From Bacillota bacterium (lineage in GTDB: Bacteria > Bacillota > Clostridia > Christensenellales > Aristaeellaceae), in the NCBI GenBank assembly GCA_023411395.1, contig JAEYOV010000075.1, forward strand, positions 1-30,204: a DNA stretch of 30,204 nucleotides. The letters run 5' to 3'. The position numbers and the translations under genes were made by a program. A model generated the notes under the pieces. That model searched no databases. It was not told the origin of the DNA and was given only the letters and a program-made list of their open reading frames with translations. How positions within the stretch are numbered: the first letter of the stretch is position 1; the number at the start of each line of letters is the position of its first letter. Below are positions 16,668 through 24,070 of this stretch, piece after piece.

Positions 16668-18035
16668 TCAGGCCTTTTTCCGGCCCTTATGCAAAAACAG
16701 CACCAGCAGCGCCATGTAGAGGACTACCAAGGCCAGCGTGACAAACAGCATGGCCTCCGATTTGGCCGCAAGGCCGATGAAAATCAAAAGCGGTGCGCCC
16801 AATACGATGCCGAAGCTGGAGCCTGTGATCAGGTTGCCCGCGGCGGGCGTCTTGAAGGCGGGGTCCACCTGGCGCAAAAGCAGTACGCCGGAACTGATGG
16901 TGCCCGTCAGCATCCCGTACATGGCGACGAAGGCTTCCTCCCGGTAGCCTGGATACACCACCTTGCACAGCCAGCGCAGGTAATAGAAGGTGGCGATTCC
17001 CCCTCCGGCCGCCATCAACAGGAAGGGAATCCACAGACCCGCGAGGTCACGGAAGTCGATGGAGGCGATACCGGACACGATCATCAAATCAAAAGCCAGC
17101 CCGGAGATGCGGCTGAGCAAATAGTTGTTTTGATACTGCCTCGTCATCACCCGGGACTTGCGCAGCGCCTTGATCACTGCCCGGATCAGCAGCGCCAGCA
17201 TGGAGCCGGTGATGAAGTTGAAGCCCCACAAAAGCGGCGACAGCATATTCGAAAGATCCGGCGCAGCGGCTGCCGCCGCTTCCGTCAGCCCCAGCGTCAC
17301 AAGATAGGTCAAAAGGTATGTGAGCATCACCAGCGCCACCTGGATGGACAGCCGGTCCACCGATTCCGAAAGGGGCGCTTCCCCCTTGTCCTCAAATGTA
17401 TCCACGGTGACGGAACCGGATAAAAGCTCCGCGTCACGGCCTATTTTCAGCCCGCGGCGGGAGCGCACGTTCAGATAGATGACGCCCACCACGCAAGCGC
17501 AGAGGTAGCCTGCCGCCGCCAGGGAAAGGCCGAAGGATTGGCCGCCCGAAAACCCCAGCGCCTGATAGGTGCTGCCCACATTGTTGGCCTGGCCCGGCCC
17601 CTGTCCGTAGCCCATGGGCAAAAGAATGCCCGCGGCCTTGAACAGCCCCGGCATCACAGTGTAGCCCAGCGCGATGGATATCAAAAGCCCTGCCAAAGCC
17701 TGCATCAGGTAGGTGCTGATGATCAGCGCGCCGCTTTTCAGGCCCTTGCCCCGGCTTTGATCCCCCTCTCCGCTGCTGCGCAGCGACAGGGCGATGAAGC
17801 CGATGGCGATCCCGTGGTAGGTGACCATCTCCAAAAATGCGGCGGGAATATGCAGAATCCCCACGCTTTTCAGGCCCAGCAGCAAAAACCCGGCCAGTAC
17901 TGACGTGGGCATCAGGCTTTTGCGGATGACGGCGCTCTTGCGAAGCAAAACATTGGATAATAGCAGCATGCCCGCCAGGATACCCATCTGGATAAAAAAA
18001 TTCCATAGCCCCGTATTGGCGGCGGAATAATCCAC
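16668..18035 (-). CDS. GltS-type sodium/glutamate symporter family protein
   Basis: Multi-pass membrane protein (455 aa, about 12 hydrophobic segments) predicted to import glutamate or a similar carboxylate with Na+. GYGQGPGQA at 142-150 lies at the re-entrant-loop position where E. coli GltS has a glycine-rich GGHGTA-like motif. A second glycine-rich segment (LTGTISSGVLLLRQVDP) lies in the C-terminal half, consistent with the inverted two-domain fold. The start is GTG at 18035, just 1 nt after the stop of the acyltransferase gene, with AAGGGA as ribosome binding site, so translation is probably coupled. Identity of the substrate is uncertain because the motif differs from classical GltS. Confidence 0.75.
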   Translation of the reverse strand: MDYSAANTGLWNFFIQMGILAGMLLLSNVLLRKSAVIRKSLMPTSVLAGFLLLGLKSVGILHIPAAFLEMVTYHGIAIGFIALSLRSSGEGDQSRGKGLKSGALIISTYLMQALAGLLISIALGYTVMPGLFKAAGILLPMGYGQGPGQANNVGSTYQALGFSGGQSFGLSLAAAGYLCACVVGVIYLNVRSRRGLKIGRDAELLSGSVTVDTFEDKGEAPLSESVDRLSIQVALVMLTYLLTYLVTLGLTEAAAAAAPDLSNMLSPLLWGFNFITGSMLALLIRAVIKALRKSRVMTRQYQNNYLLSRISGLAFDLMIVSGIASIDFRDLAGLWIPFLLMAAGGGIATFYYLRWLCKVVYPGYREEAFVAMYGMLTGTISSGVLLLRQVDPAFKTPAAGNLITGSSFGIVLGAPLLIFIGLAAKSEAMLFVTLALVVLYMALLVLFLHKGRKKA

Positions 18036-18036
18036 T

Positions 18037-19194
18037 TTATTCCCTTCTTTCGTGTGCTTGCCCCATGATGCGGAATGCTTCCAGGTATTTCAGCCCGCTG
18101 CGCTCCTTGCGGGTTATGAGCTGGTAATGGCTGCCCTTGCCATCGGAAAAGACGACGGTGTTTTTGCCGAGGATTTCCATGCCCAGCACCTCGCGCCAGG
18201 CCAATGTGAAATCATTAAGGCGAAGGCCCGCGCGGCTCACCGAAAGTGTGCCCCGCGCCACGGGCGCGGTTTGACGGCGGGGAGGAATACGCCAGATTTC
18301 CTGATCACCGTCGCTGAAAAGCTCCGTCTCGTCCCCGCTTTTCAGCCGTTCCAGTAGCCTTTCCTTCTGCCAGGCGCCCCATTCGTCTACGGTGTGAAAA
18401 GGCCCGCCGGAAAGATAGCCCATTTCGTCAATCTTGGTTTTCAGCCCGCAGCCGCAGGAGAAAAGATTGTCCTCACCGTGAAGCGTGCCGATCTTTAAGC
18501 AAGCGGGGCACATGTACAGCGCGTTTTCCAGCCCCTGGGCCAGGCGCTTGCCACGGTAGGCTACTGGGTCTTCCGCCTGGCGCAGGTACGCGTCCTCCCC
18601 GATGTCCGCCGCAATGGCCTCGTTTACTTCCTCCGCCGTCATCCGGGCGAGCTCTTCAGGGGAATAAGCGCGCACGGGATAGCCCCTCATCCGGCCTGTC
18701 CGGAAAGTATGTGCCCAGCGGGGGTTGGTGAAGTATCCACCCTCCAGCCGGTAAGTGACCAGGGATGCGCCAGAGGCTTTCACCAGGCTGCCTGTGGCCG
18801 GAACCACTGGGCAGGGCTTGCCGTCAAAGGATTTGCTGCCCTCGGCAAACAGGCCGATGTTGATGCCTTTTTTCAGCCTTCTCACGATCTGCATGGCGGT
18901 GCTTATATCCGCCCCGCCCTTTTGCTTGGGGATAGGGCTCAAAAAATAACGAAGCAGGCCGCCCAGAAGCCAGGAACGGAAAATGTGCTCGCTGGCCACA
19001 AAATACATGTGCCGGGGAAAGCTGACGCTTACCAATAACGCATCAAGATCGGTGGTATGGTTGGCGATAACGATATACGGCCCATTGATTTCGGGTCCGG
19101 GCTGTGCCTCAAAGCGGAACAGCCGCTTCAAAAGGGGACTCAATACCGCCCTGGCCCCCCGGTAAAACCTTAAGTGCCGTTTGTAAGGCTGCAT
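18037..19194 (-). CDS. PlsC-type lysophospholipid acyltransferase with C-terminal zinc ribbon
   Basis: Predicted 1-acyl-glycerol-3-phosphate acyltransferase-like membrane enzyme. From ATG 19194 (GAGGGA upstream) it has 385 aa; an in-frame GTG at 19227 with GGAG is a possible earlier start. Motif I is HTTDLD (H46, D51, the HxxxxD catalytic pair) and motif III is FAEGSKSF near 122-129. The usual PlsC domain ends near 210. The extra C-terminal half contains CPACLKIG...FSCGCG, a four-cysteine zinc ribbon, and then about 110 residues resembling a PH-like fold. This extension is unusual for housekeeping PlsC, so the acyl acceptor may differ. First gene of the operon with the GltS-type transporter. 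Confidence 0.8.
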   Translation of the reverse strand: MQPYKRHLRFYRGARAVLSPLLKRLFRFEAQPGPEINGPYIVIANHTTDLDALLVSVSFPRHMYFVASEHIFRSWLLGGLLRYFLSPIPKQKGGADISTAMQIVRRLKKGINIGLFAEGSKSFDGKPCPVVPATGSLVKASGASLVTYRLEGGYFTNPRWAHTFRTGRMRGYPVRAYSPEELARMTAEEVNEAIAADIGEDAYLRQAEDPVAYRGKRLAQGLENALYMCPACLKIGTLHGEDNLFSCGCGLKTKIDEMGYLSGGPFHTVDEWGAWQKERLLERLKSGDETELFSDGDQEIWRIPPRRQTAPVARGTLSVSRAGLRLNDFTLAWREVLGMEILGKNTVVFSDGKGSHYQLITRKERSGLKYLEAFRIMGQAHERRE

Positions 19195-19396
19195 GTCTTC
19201 CCTCGCTTTCAGAATGGGAGGATGCACTTTGCGCTCCAGTATAAAAATATAACATAAAATTTGTTTTTTCGCCAGATTGTTTCATGGGGCGACTGCCATA
19301 TTTCAGTGAATTTACATGATCGTTCCGCAAGGGATTATTTCAACAGGCAGGAAGCATCCGGTTGCGTTTCCCCTTTTCGGCGAAAAAAAACACCGC

Positions 19397-19426
19397 TTGA
19401 CAAAACGGCAGAATCGGAGCTATACT
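19397..19426 (+). promoter_or_regulatory. SigA-type promoter of the DUF6323/DUF6179 pair
   Basis: TTGACA (19397-19402) and TATACT (19421-19426) are 18 bp apart. The ~93-nt AT-rich leader has two small inverted repeats, GCTAT/ATAGC near 19432-19447 and TTGTC/GACAA at 19489-19502, the latter just before the ribosome binding site. The rest of the 331-bp gap (19195-19396) shows nothing else recognisable apart from a possible weak minus-strand -10 (TATACT) next to the acyltransferase gene. Confidence 0.75.
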
Positions 19427-19525
19427 ATTTTGCTATCATCAAATAGCGATATATTAATTAAATTAAATCATACTACAGAATTCGATGTTTGTCAATAGAC
19501 AATTTTGTAAAAGGAAAAATTTTGT

Positions 19526-20011
19526 ATGGATGACCTGCTGGCGCTTTTTCAGTGCTCCCTGTTGAAGCGTGAAAACGTATCGGACATTCTTGCAGTTAAC
19601 GGCACGACCGCCCAGGCCGGGTTGGTTTTCTCGCCCTGCCAGGCTGTAGCGCTTTTGAAGGCCCGCGGCCAGGCGCTTCATGACAGCGGGCGCCTGGAGC
19701 TTAAAGGCGGCATTGTGAAGAAGCTGATCCTGGCTTTTTATGATTCACCCTTTTTTCTGAAAGAACGGGCAGTGGATACGCTGGAGGCGCTGCTGGATGT
19801 TTTCTATCATTTGAAAAACGAAACGTTCGACAGCCTTGGCGACGACGAGCTAATTGGCTTTTTGCGTGAGCGCTTCGACGGAGAATGCCAGGGCTCGCTG
19901 GAGCGCTTGCGGGACGAAGCTTTTGACGGGCTGGCCAGAAAGATTCATGGCGCTGCCCGGGAGGAGGATGGATCACGGGAGAATGACCGGGGGGAAGAAG
20001 CGTATGAATGA
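19526..20011 (+). CDS. Uncharacterised DUF6323-like protein
   Basis: 161 aa, mostly helical and acidic, with no signal peptide or membrane segment, so probably cytoplasmic. The N-terminus (MDDLLALFQCSLLKREN) and the middle segment GGIVKKLILAFYDSPFF match my memory of the DUF6323 family, found in Clostridia beside DUF6179 genes. The last ~20 residues are highly charged. The ribosome binding site (AAAAGG, 12 nt before ATG) is weak. The stop overlaps the next start by 8 bp, so the two products are probably made together and may interact. I do not know a function. Confidence 0.7.
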   Translation: MDDLLALFQCSLLKRENVSDILAVNGTTAQAGLVFSPCQAVALLKARGQALHDSGRLELKGGIVKKLILAFYDSPFFLKERAVDTLEALLDVFYHLKNETFDSLGDDELIGFLRERFDGECQGSLERLRDEAFDGLARKIHGAAREEDGSRENDRGEEAYE

Positions 20012-21302
20012 TCTTGCGCGTACGGGCGGGGCCATGCTGCTTTCCGCCCATGATGCGGACGGGGCGGGGCAAAGGCTTTTATTGCTTAACCTGCTGGAGA
20101 AACAGATCGAAAGGTACACCCATGGGGACAGCAGCTCCGTGCCGCTGGAAACGGCGGGCAGCTTGCTAAGATCGATTCTGTATACCGCGGCCCTGGCGCA
20201 AGACGGAATCATCCAAAACGAAAAACAGCCTGAGGCGCTGCTCAGGGAGGGCAGAGACATTCTTTCCCGGCAGGTCAAAAAGGCCAGGCGCCTTTTCTAT
20301 CTTGTGCATAGCACAATGCTTATCCAGGACGCGCCCTGCTACCGTGAGGCCATTGAGGCAGGGATTCCAGGCTTTTTCCGCGCTTATGACATGGAATTCG
20401 CGGCGCATGAAACGCCGGGGGATTTTGATTACCCTGTAAGCATTCCCTGTGCCCATACGGGGATTACCTGGATGCTTCATTATCTGGACACATTGTATTG
20501 GGAAAACGTGTTCTGCCGGCGCTTTCCCCAAAAAGAGGTGGAAGGGACGCTGAAGGCACATGGAATATGGGGTGCCGCCATACCCGTCAACATATTCGGG
20601 ACAGTCTTCTCCGCAGCTCTTCACGGCTACCTTCTGAATCGTGGGCACACGGCCTCTCTTGCCATTCATGCTCCGGATAACAGGCAACTGGTTCAACTGA
20701 TGGCTCCCTTTCCTACGGATGCCATCATGAGCCGGGTACGGGAAGTGAGCGAAAGGATGATGGAGGATATGGAGATCAGGAGCGGTCCCTTCCGCACACT
20801 GCTGATGTGCCAGGCGGACGAGCTGGCACGGCGGCTCATTCCGGCGCTTATGCATGGTGATGTGAGCGGCATTTTCCCGCCTTGGTTTTCGACGCCCTCG
20901 TCAGTTCTTATGATGGACGGCGATCCCATGGAGGATGGGGATTTCCGGGCGCTGGCTGCGGAGCTTGCGGCCTGCCGCTACTTTTCCGACAAACTGCTGC
21001 TTGTGCGCCGCCGGGTTCACAGCTTGCACGATATGACCGGGCTGATGGATTGCGGATGCTTTTTGGATAGGGATATGCGCCGGCTGTTTTCACTCCTGAA
21101 CAAAGCGGAGCTTGCCGCACTCCTGCGCATGGGGCGCGGCGGCATCATCCTACAGGGACGGTGGATTTTCCCCGGCGAAGGGGAAATCCCGGATGATGCG
21201 CCCCTGTGGGAGAAACACTTGTATCGGTATCTTTTCGGTATCGAATCAAAACAGCGGAGCGAGATCATAGACCTGGCCGGGCAGGTGCACTTGGCTACCT
21301 GA
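20004..21302 (+). CDS. Uncharacterised DUF6179-like protein
   Basis: I chose ATG 20004, inside the end of the preceding gene, because GGGGGGAAG lies just upstream. In-frame ATGs at 19968 and 19983 are possible and would add 12 or 7 residues. The 432-aa product is largely helical and soluble-looking, with a segment IPCAHTGITWMLHYLDTLYWEN in the middle that I associate with DUF6179. I see no catalytic signature. It forms a two-gene unit with the DUF6323-like gene. Its 3' end overlaps the convergent methyltransferase gene by 8 bp (21295-21302), and no terminator is visible between them. Confidence 0.7.
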   Translation: MNDLARTGGAMLLSAHDADGAGQRLLLLNLLEKQIERYTHGDSSSVPLETAGSLLRSILYTAALAQDGIIQNEKQPEALLREGRDILSRQVKKARRLFYLVHSTMLIQDAPCYREAIEAGIPGFFRAYDMEFAAHETPGDFDYPVSIPCAHTGITWMLHYLDTLYWENVFCRRFPQKEVEGTLKAHGIWGAAIPVNIFGTVFSAALHGYLLNRGHTASLAIHAPDNRQLVQLMAPFPTDAIMSRVREVSERMMEDMEIRSGPFRTLLMCQADELARRLIPALMHGDVSGIFPPWFSTPSSVLMMDGDPMEDGDFRALAAELAACRYFSDKLLLVRRRVHSLHDMTGLMDCGCFLDRDMRRLFSLLNKAELAALLRMGRGGIILQGRWIFPGEGEIPDDAPLWEKHLYRYLFGIESKQRSEIIDLAGQVHLAT

Positions 21303-21948
21303 CGGCCACAAGGATGGCGGTGCTTTCCCACTGCCTTGGGATACGGACATCCGTGAATCCCGCATCCTTCAGGAGGCCGGCTTCCGTCTCCTTTGTAAAG
21401 GGCGTGTCATAATGGTAGGAATCGCCGGGCTGCCCCGTTTCGCCGCGCAAGCGCAGGCTTTCGGCCAGATAAAAGGCTTCCTCTTCCTTCGTTTTTGCCG
21501 TGTAATCCCCCAGCACAAATTTCCCCGTGGGCTTTAAGGCGCTGTGCACCCTTTGGTACAGGGCGCGCTTTTGCTCTTTTGAAAAGTGGTGCAGGGAGTA
21601 GGTGGACAGGGCATAGCTGTATGCCCTGTCCTGAAGCGGAATATCAAAGTAGGAGCCGCAGATCAACTGAAGATGCTGATGAGGGTATTTGGCTTTCAGC
21701 AGCGACAGCATGGCATGGGATACATCGATGCCCGTTACATGAAGGTCTGGGCATTGTGCAAACAGCCTTTCAAGCTCCAGCCCGGTGCCGCAGCCCAAGT
21801 CCAGGAGGCTATCCGTATCCTTCAGGCCGGCAAACTGCGTGGCAATTTCCTCATAAAACGCTTCCAATCCCAGATCCCTGAGCATGTGATTGTCATATGA
21901 ATCCGCGCGTGTGTTGAAAAACGCGTCCATTTTCTCCAGAATTGCCAT
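21295..21948 (-). CDS. Class I SAM-dependent methyltransferase
   Basis: 217 aa with ATG 21948 behind AAAGGAAG. Motif I is LLDLGCGTGLELE (48-60), the acidic strand-2 end is GIDVS near 73-77, and motif IV is in the YALSTYSLHHF region, giving a methyltransferase-11/25-like fold. The substrate cannot be read from the sequence; such small proteins methylate metabolites or RNA. It is the third gene of a minus-strand operon with two acetyltransferases, 31 nt after the previous stop. Confidence 0.85.
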   Translation of the reverse strand: MAILEKMDAFFNTRADSYDNHMLRDLGLEAFYEEIATQFAGLKDTDSLLDLGCGTGLELERLFAQCPDLHVTGIDVSHAMLSLLKAKYPHQHLQLICGSYFDIPLQDRAYSYALSTYSLHHFSKEQKRALYQRVHSALKPTGKFVLGDYTAKTKEEEAFYLAESLRLRGETGQPGDSYHYDTPFTKETEAGLLKDAGFTDVRIPRQWESTAILVAVR

Positions 21949-21979
21949 GGAATACTTCCTTTCGAACGGGCAATAGGCT

Positions 21980-22876
21980 TCAGCCCTTGTATTCCCACCA
22001 GGTTTCCACGTGGATGGGGTCGAAGCCTATGCTGTAATAAAACTGCTGGTTGGAGCCTACAAAGGCTTGCGAGGCGCCCAGCTTGCCGCAGCGGATGACC
22101 GCTTCCAGCACCGCCGCGCGGCCCAGACCCATCTTCCGGTAATCGGGGTCGGTGGCTACAGGCTCCACCAGGGCGAATGCGTCGCCGGGCAGATACCATG
22201 TGCCGCAATGGGACACATAGTTGCCGTCGGGCGCGACGACACAGACCACGGTTTCCGGATTGACACCGGGGCCGGACAGCATCCGCTTGCGCATGGCGAT
22301 CTGTTCTTGCGACGCGTCGGGCTTTCCGGGATGGTCAAAGCCCCGCCACAGGCACCTGTTGTATTGATACCAGTTCCAATCCTCCGCCATGCTGACGATG
22401 GAGAAACCCTCCGGCAGTTGGTAACGCAAGCTGCCGTCGATGTCGATGGCTGCCATGTGCTCCCCATCCCTTGTGGGGCAAAAGCCCTTCTTCCGCGCGA
22501 TGCGCTGGAATTCACGGTCGCTGTTGTCGATGATGGCGCGGATCTTGCCGTCTTTGTGAAGGTTTTGGCGGGCGTAATCCAGCATATCAGACTTCAATTC
22601 GGAAAATCTTTCATCCAGGCAGAAAAAGCCGTCGCCCAGTCCGCTTTCATAAGTGGCCAGACCCACGATTTCCCCATCCGATTCCCAGATGCCGATTCTG
22701 TTAAGATACCTGTCATCCAGCCAGCCGTGGCCGATCATCCATTCCCAGCGGCCCCAGGGAAAGTTGGGAGATTGGAGCCCAGTCTTGTTGATGCGGTAAA
22801 GAAAATCCCTGACTTTCAAATAGTCCTTGTTTGCATACAGCTTTTCGCCGGAGTAGTTGCGGAAGGTGGCAGGCAT
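21980..22876 (-). CDS. GNAT acetyltransferase with two GNAT-like halves
   Basis: 298 aa, about twice a single GNAT domain. The C-terminal half carries a clear acetyl-CoA motif A, VATDPDYRKMGLGRAAVLEAV (near 230-250), with the Q/RxxGxG/A pattern as RKMGLG, followed by the FYYSIGF motif B region. The N-terminal half (1-140) looks like a degenerate GNAT fold lacking that motif. GCGAGGAAA precedes ATG 22876. The acceptor is unknown; proteins of this layout often act on small amines or antibiotics, which is inference only. It is the second gene of the operon, 18 nt after the first. Confidence 0.85.
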   Translation of the reverse strand: MPATFRNYSGEKLYANKDYLKVRDFLYRINKTGLQSPNFPWGRWEWMIGHGWLDDRYLNRIGIWESDGEIVGLATYESGLGDGFFCLDERFSELKSDMLDYARQNLHKDGKIRAIIDNSDREFQRIARKKGFCPTRDGEHMAAIDIDGSLRYQLPEGFSIVSMAEDWNWYQYNRCLWRGFDHPGKPDASQEQIAMRKRMLSGPGVNPETVVCVVAPDGNYVSHCGTWYLPGDAFALVEPVATDPDYRKMGLGRAAVLEAVIRCGKLGASQAFVGSNQQFYYSIGFDPIHVETWWEYKG

Positions 22877-22894
22877 ACGGTTTCCTCGCTTTCA

Positions 22895-23419
22895 TTATTC
22901 GGTGTAAAGCCGGTAATAGTGGAACGATGTCAAAATGCCATTGTGGGGGATCGCCCTTTCACCTTCATGCCGGAAACCCAGCTTTTCAACGACCCTGGCA
23001 GAGGCTTCGTTGCTGGGCTGCACGATGGCTGCAAGGTACGGAACGGGAGTGTTTGCAAAGCACCAGCCGGTGAGAGCCTTCCCCGCCTCGGTGATATAGC
23101 CTTTGTTCTGTTGCTCATCGGCCATGGCATACAGAATCTCCACCTCGTTGTCCAGCGTATCCTTCGGGTGGAGCCCGATGTAGCCGATGGGCGCTGTTGT
23201 ACCTTTGGGAACGATGGCCAACAGCACACAGGGCTCCTTCACATTACAGATCCGGTCCAGCATGCTGATCCACGCTTCCGCCTTTTGGCGCGTATCGTAG
23301 ATCATATCTGTCATGTACCTTGAAACAGCCGGTCGGGTAGTGATTTCCGTAACCGCGGGCACGTCATCCTTGGCGAACGGGCGTAGGGTGAGTCTTGGCG
23401 TTTCAATAACCAGATCCAT
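22895..23419 (-). CDS. GNAT acetyltransferase, RimJ/RimL type
   Basis: 174 aa from ATG 23419, with GAGG 10 nt upstream. The open frame extends upstream to 23494 but runs through a terminator hairpin and is not translated sequence. The N-terminus IETPRLTLRPFAKDD is the classic opening of the RimJ/RimL branch. Motif A is YAMADEQQNKGYITEAGKAL, and the C-terminal NEASARVVEKLGFRHEGE is diagnostic of the family. It probably acetylates a protein N-terminus or a small amine. It is the first gene of a three-gene operon and is preceded by a long structured leader with a terminator. Confidence 0.9.
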   Translation of the reverse strand: MDLVIETPRLTLRPFAKDDVPAVTEITTRPAVSRYMTDMIYDTRQKAEAWISMLDRICNVKEPCVLLAIVPKGTTAPIGYIGLHPKDTLDNEVEILYAMADEQQNKGYITEAGKALTGWCFANTPVPYLAAIVQPSNEASARVVEKLGFRHEGERAIPHNGILTSFHYYRLYTE

Positions 23420-23450
23420 TTTGAATCGTCCTCTTTCCGTTTCTGAAAAT

Positions 23451-23481
23451 AAAAAAATCCTTTCCCTTTGCTGGAAAGGAT
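23451..23481 (-). terminator. Intrinsic terminator inside the leader of the GNAT operon
   Basis: A 9-bp perfect stem (ATCCTTTCC / GGAAAGGAT) with a 7-nt loop is followed on the minus strand by seven T. It lies 32 nt before the first gene and downstream of the likely promoter, so it is placed to attenuate the operon rather than to end an upstream gene; no minus-strand gene lies behind it. Confidence 0.8.
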
Positions 23482-23640
23482 CACATGCACACAAAGCGAT
23501 AGAGCTATATTTGCCCTATTGCATGATGACGGCGCTGATCCAATTCCAACAAAACCACAAACCCAGGCATGCGGGGCTTGCGGCACCTTTGCTGTGAATC
23601 AGATCAGTGAATCATCATGACACCCCTTTATCTGGAAGAT
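23482..23640 (-). ncRNA. Structured leader RNA upstream of the GNAT operon, candidate cis-regulator
   Basis: Reading the minus strand from about 23640, two nested long-range pairings are visible: CATGATGA (23619-23612) with TCATCATG (23529-23522), and CTGATC (23607-23602) with GATCAG (23540-23535), enclosing about 60 nt. The segment GGAATTGGAT (23547-23538) can pair instead with the 5' arm of the terminator at 23481-23473, so closing the inner stem and antitermination are mutually exclusive. That is riboswitch or attenuator logic. I do not recognise a T-box, SAM, TPP, FMN, cobalamin, lysine or glycine consensus. Confidence 0.4.
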
Positions 23641-23646
23641 AAATCT

Positions 23647-23675
23647 ATTATAGCTTTTTCTTGGGCAAATGCAAA
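23647..23675 (-). promoter_or_regulatory. Promoter of the GNAT operon leader
   Basis: On the minus strand, TTTGCA (23675-23670) lies 17 bp before a perfect TATAAT (23652-23647), giving a start near 23640 and a ~220-nt leader. The -35 is only a partial match. Confidence 0.6.
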
Positions 23676-23726
23676 CAATTTCTTTTTGTTTATTTCACAA
23701 AGATTTTTAATGTGGGGTTTCCAAGT

Positions 23727-23862
23727 GGGCTTTGTTCCATCTGGCTCAATCGTCGCGCTGCTGCGCTGCCGCTTGCATTGCTCGTTTCGCCAGCCTCCTC
23801 CGCCTCGCTTTTTCCGCCGCAGGCGGGGTCGGGGCTTCGGAGCCTTTGGCGGGAGTCCAGAG
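23727..23862 (+). repeat. Intergenic repeat, copy 1 (direct)
   Basis: A GC-rich unit that begins GGGCTTTGTTCCATCTGGC and includes the landmark CAGCCTCCTCCGCCTCGC. It is repeated immediately downstream with a 136-bp period. An open frame crosses it, but that frame is the low-complexity repeat and not a gene. Confidence 0.85.
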
Positions 23863-23990
23863 GGGCTTTGTCCCATCTGGCTCAATCGTCGCACTGCTAC
23901 GTTACCGCTTGCATTGCTCGTTTCGCCAGCCTCCTCCGCCTCGCTTTTTCCGCCGCAGACGGCGCTTCGGCTACGGAGCCCTCTGGGGCG
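23863..23990 (+). repeat. Intergenic repeat, copy 2 (direct, tandem)
   Basis: It matches copy 1 over roughly its first 100 bp with only a few substitutions (for example GTTCCAT to GTCCCAT) and diverges toward the end near TCTGGGGCGGG. It ends shortly before the M20 peptidase ribosome binding site. Confidence 0.85.
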
Positions 23991-24070
23991 GGCTGGACTT
24001 TCGAAGAGTGAACTGCTACAATGCAGCAAGAGGATGCCTTATCGTGCATGCAAAGGAAGGAGAAATTCCC

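Noticed and set aside
23732..24070. An N-terminal extension of the M20 peptidase.
   Set aside because: It translates two copies of an intergenic repeat; the ribosome binding site is at 24057-24062.
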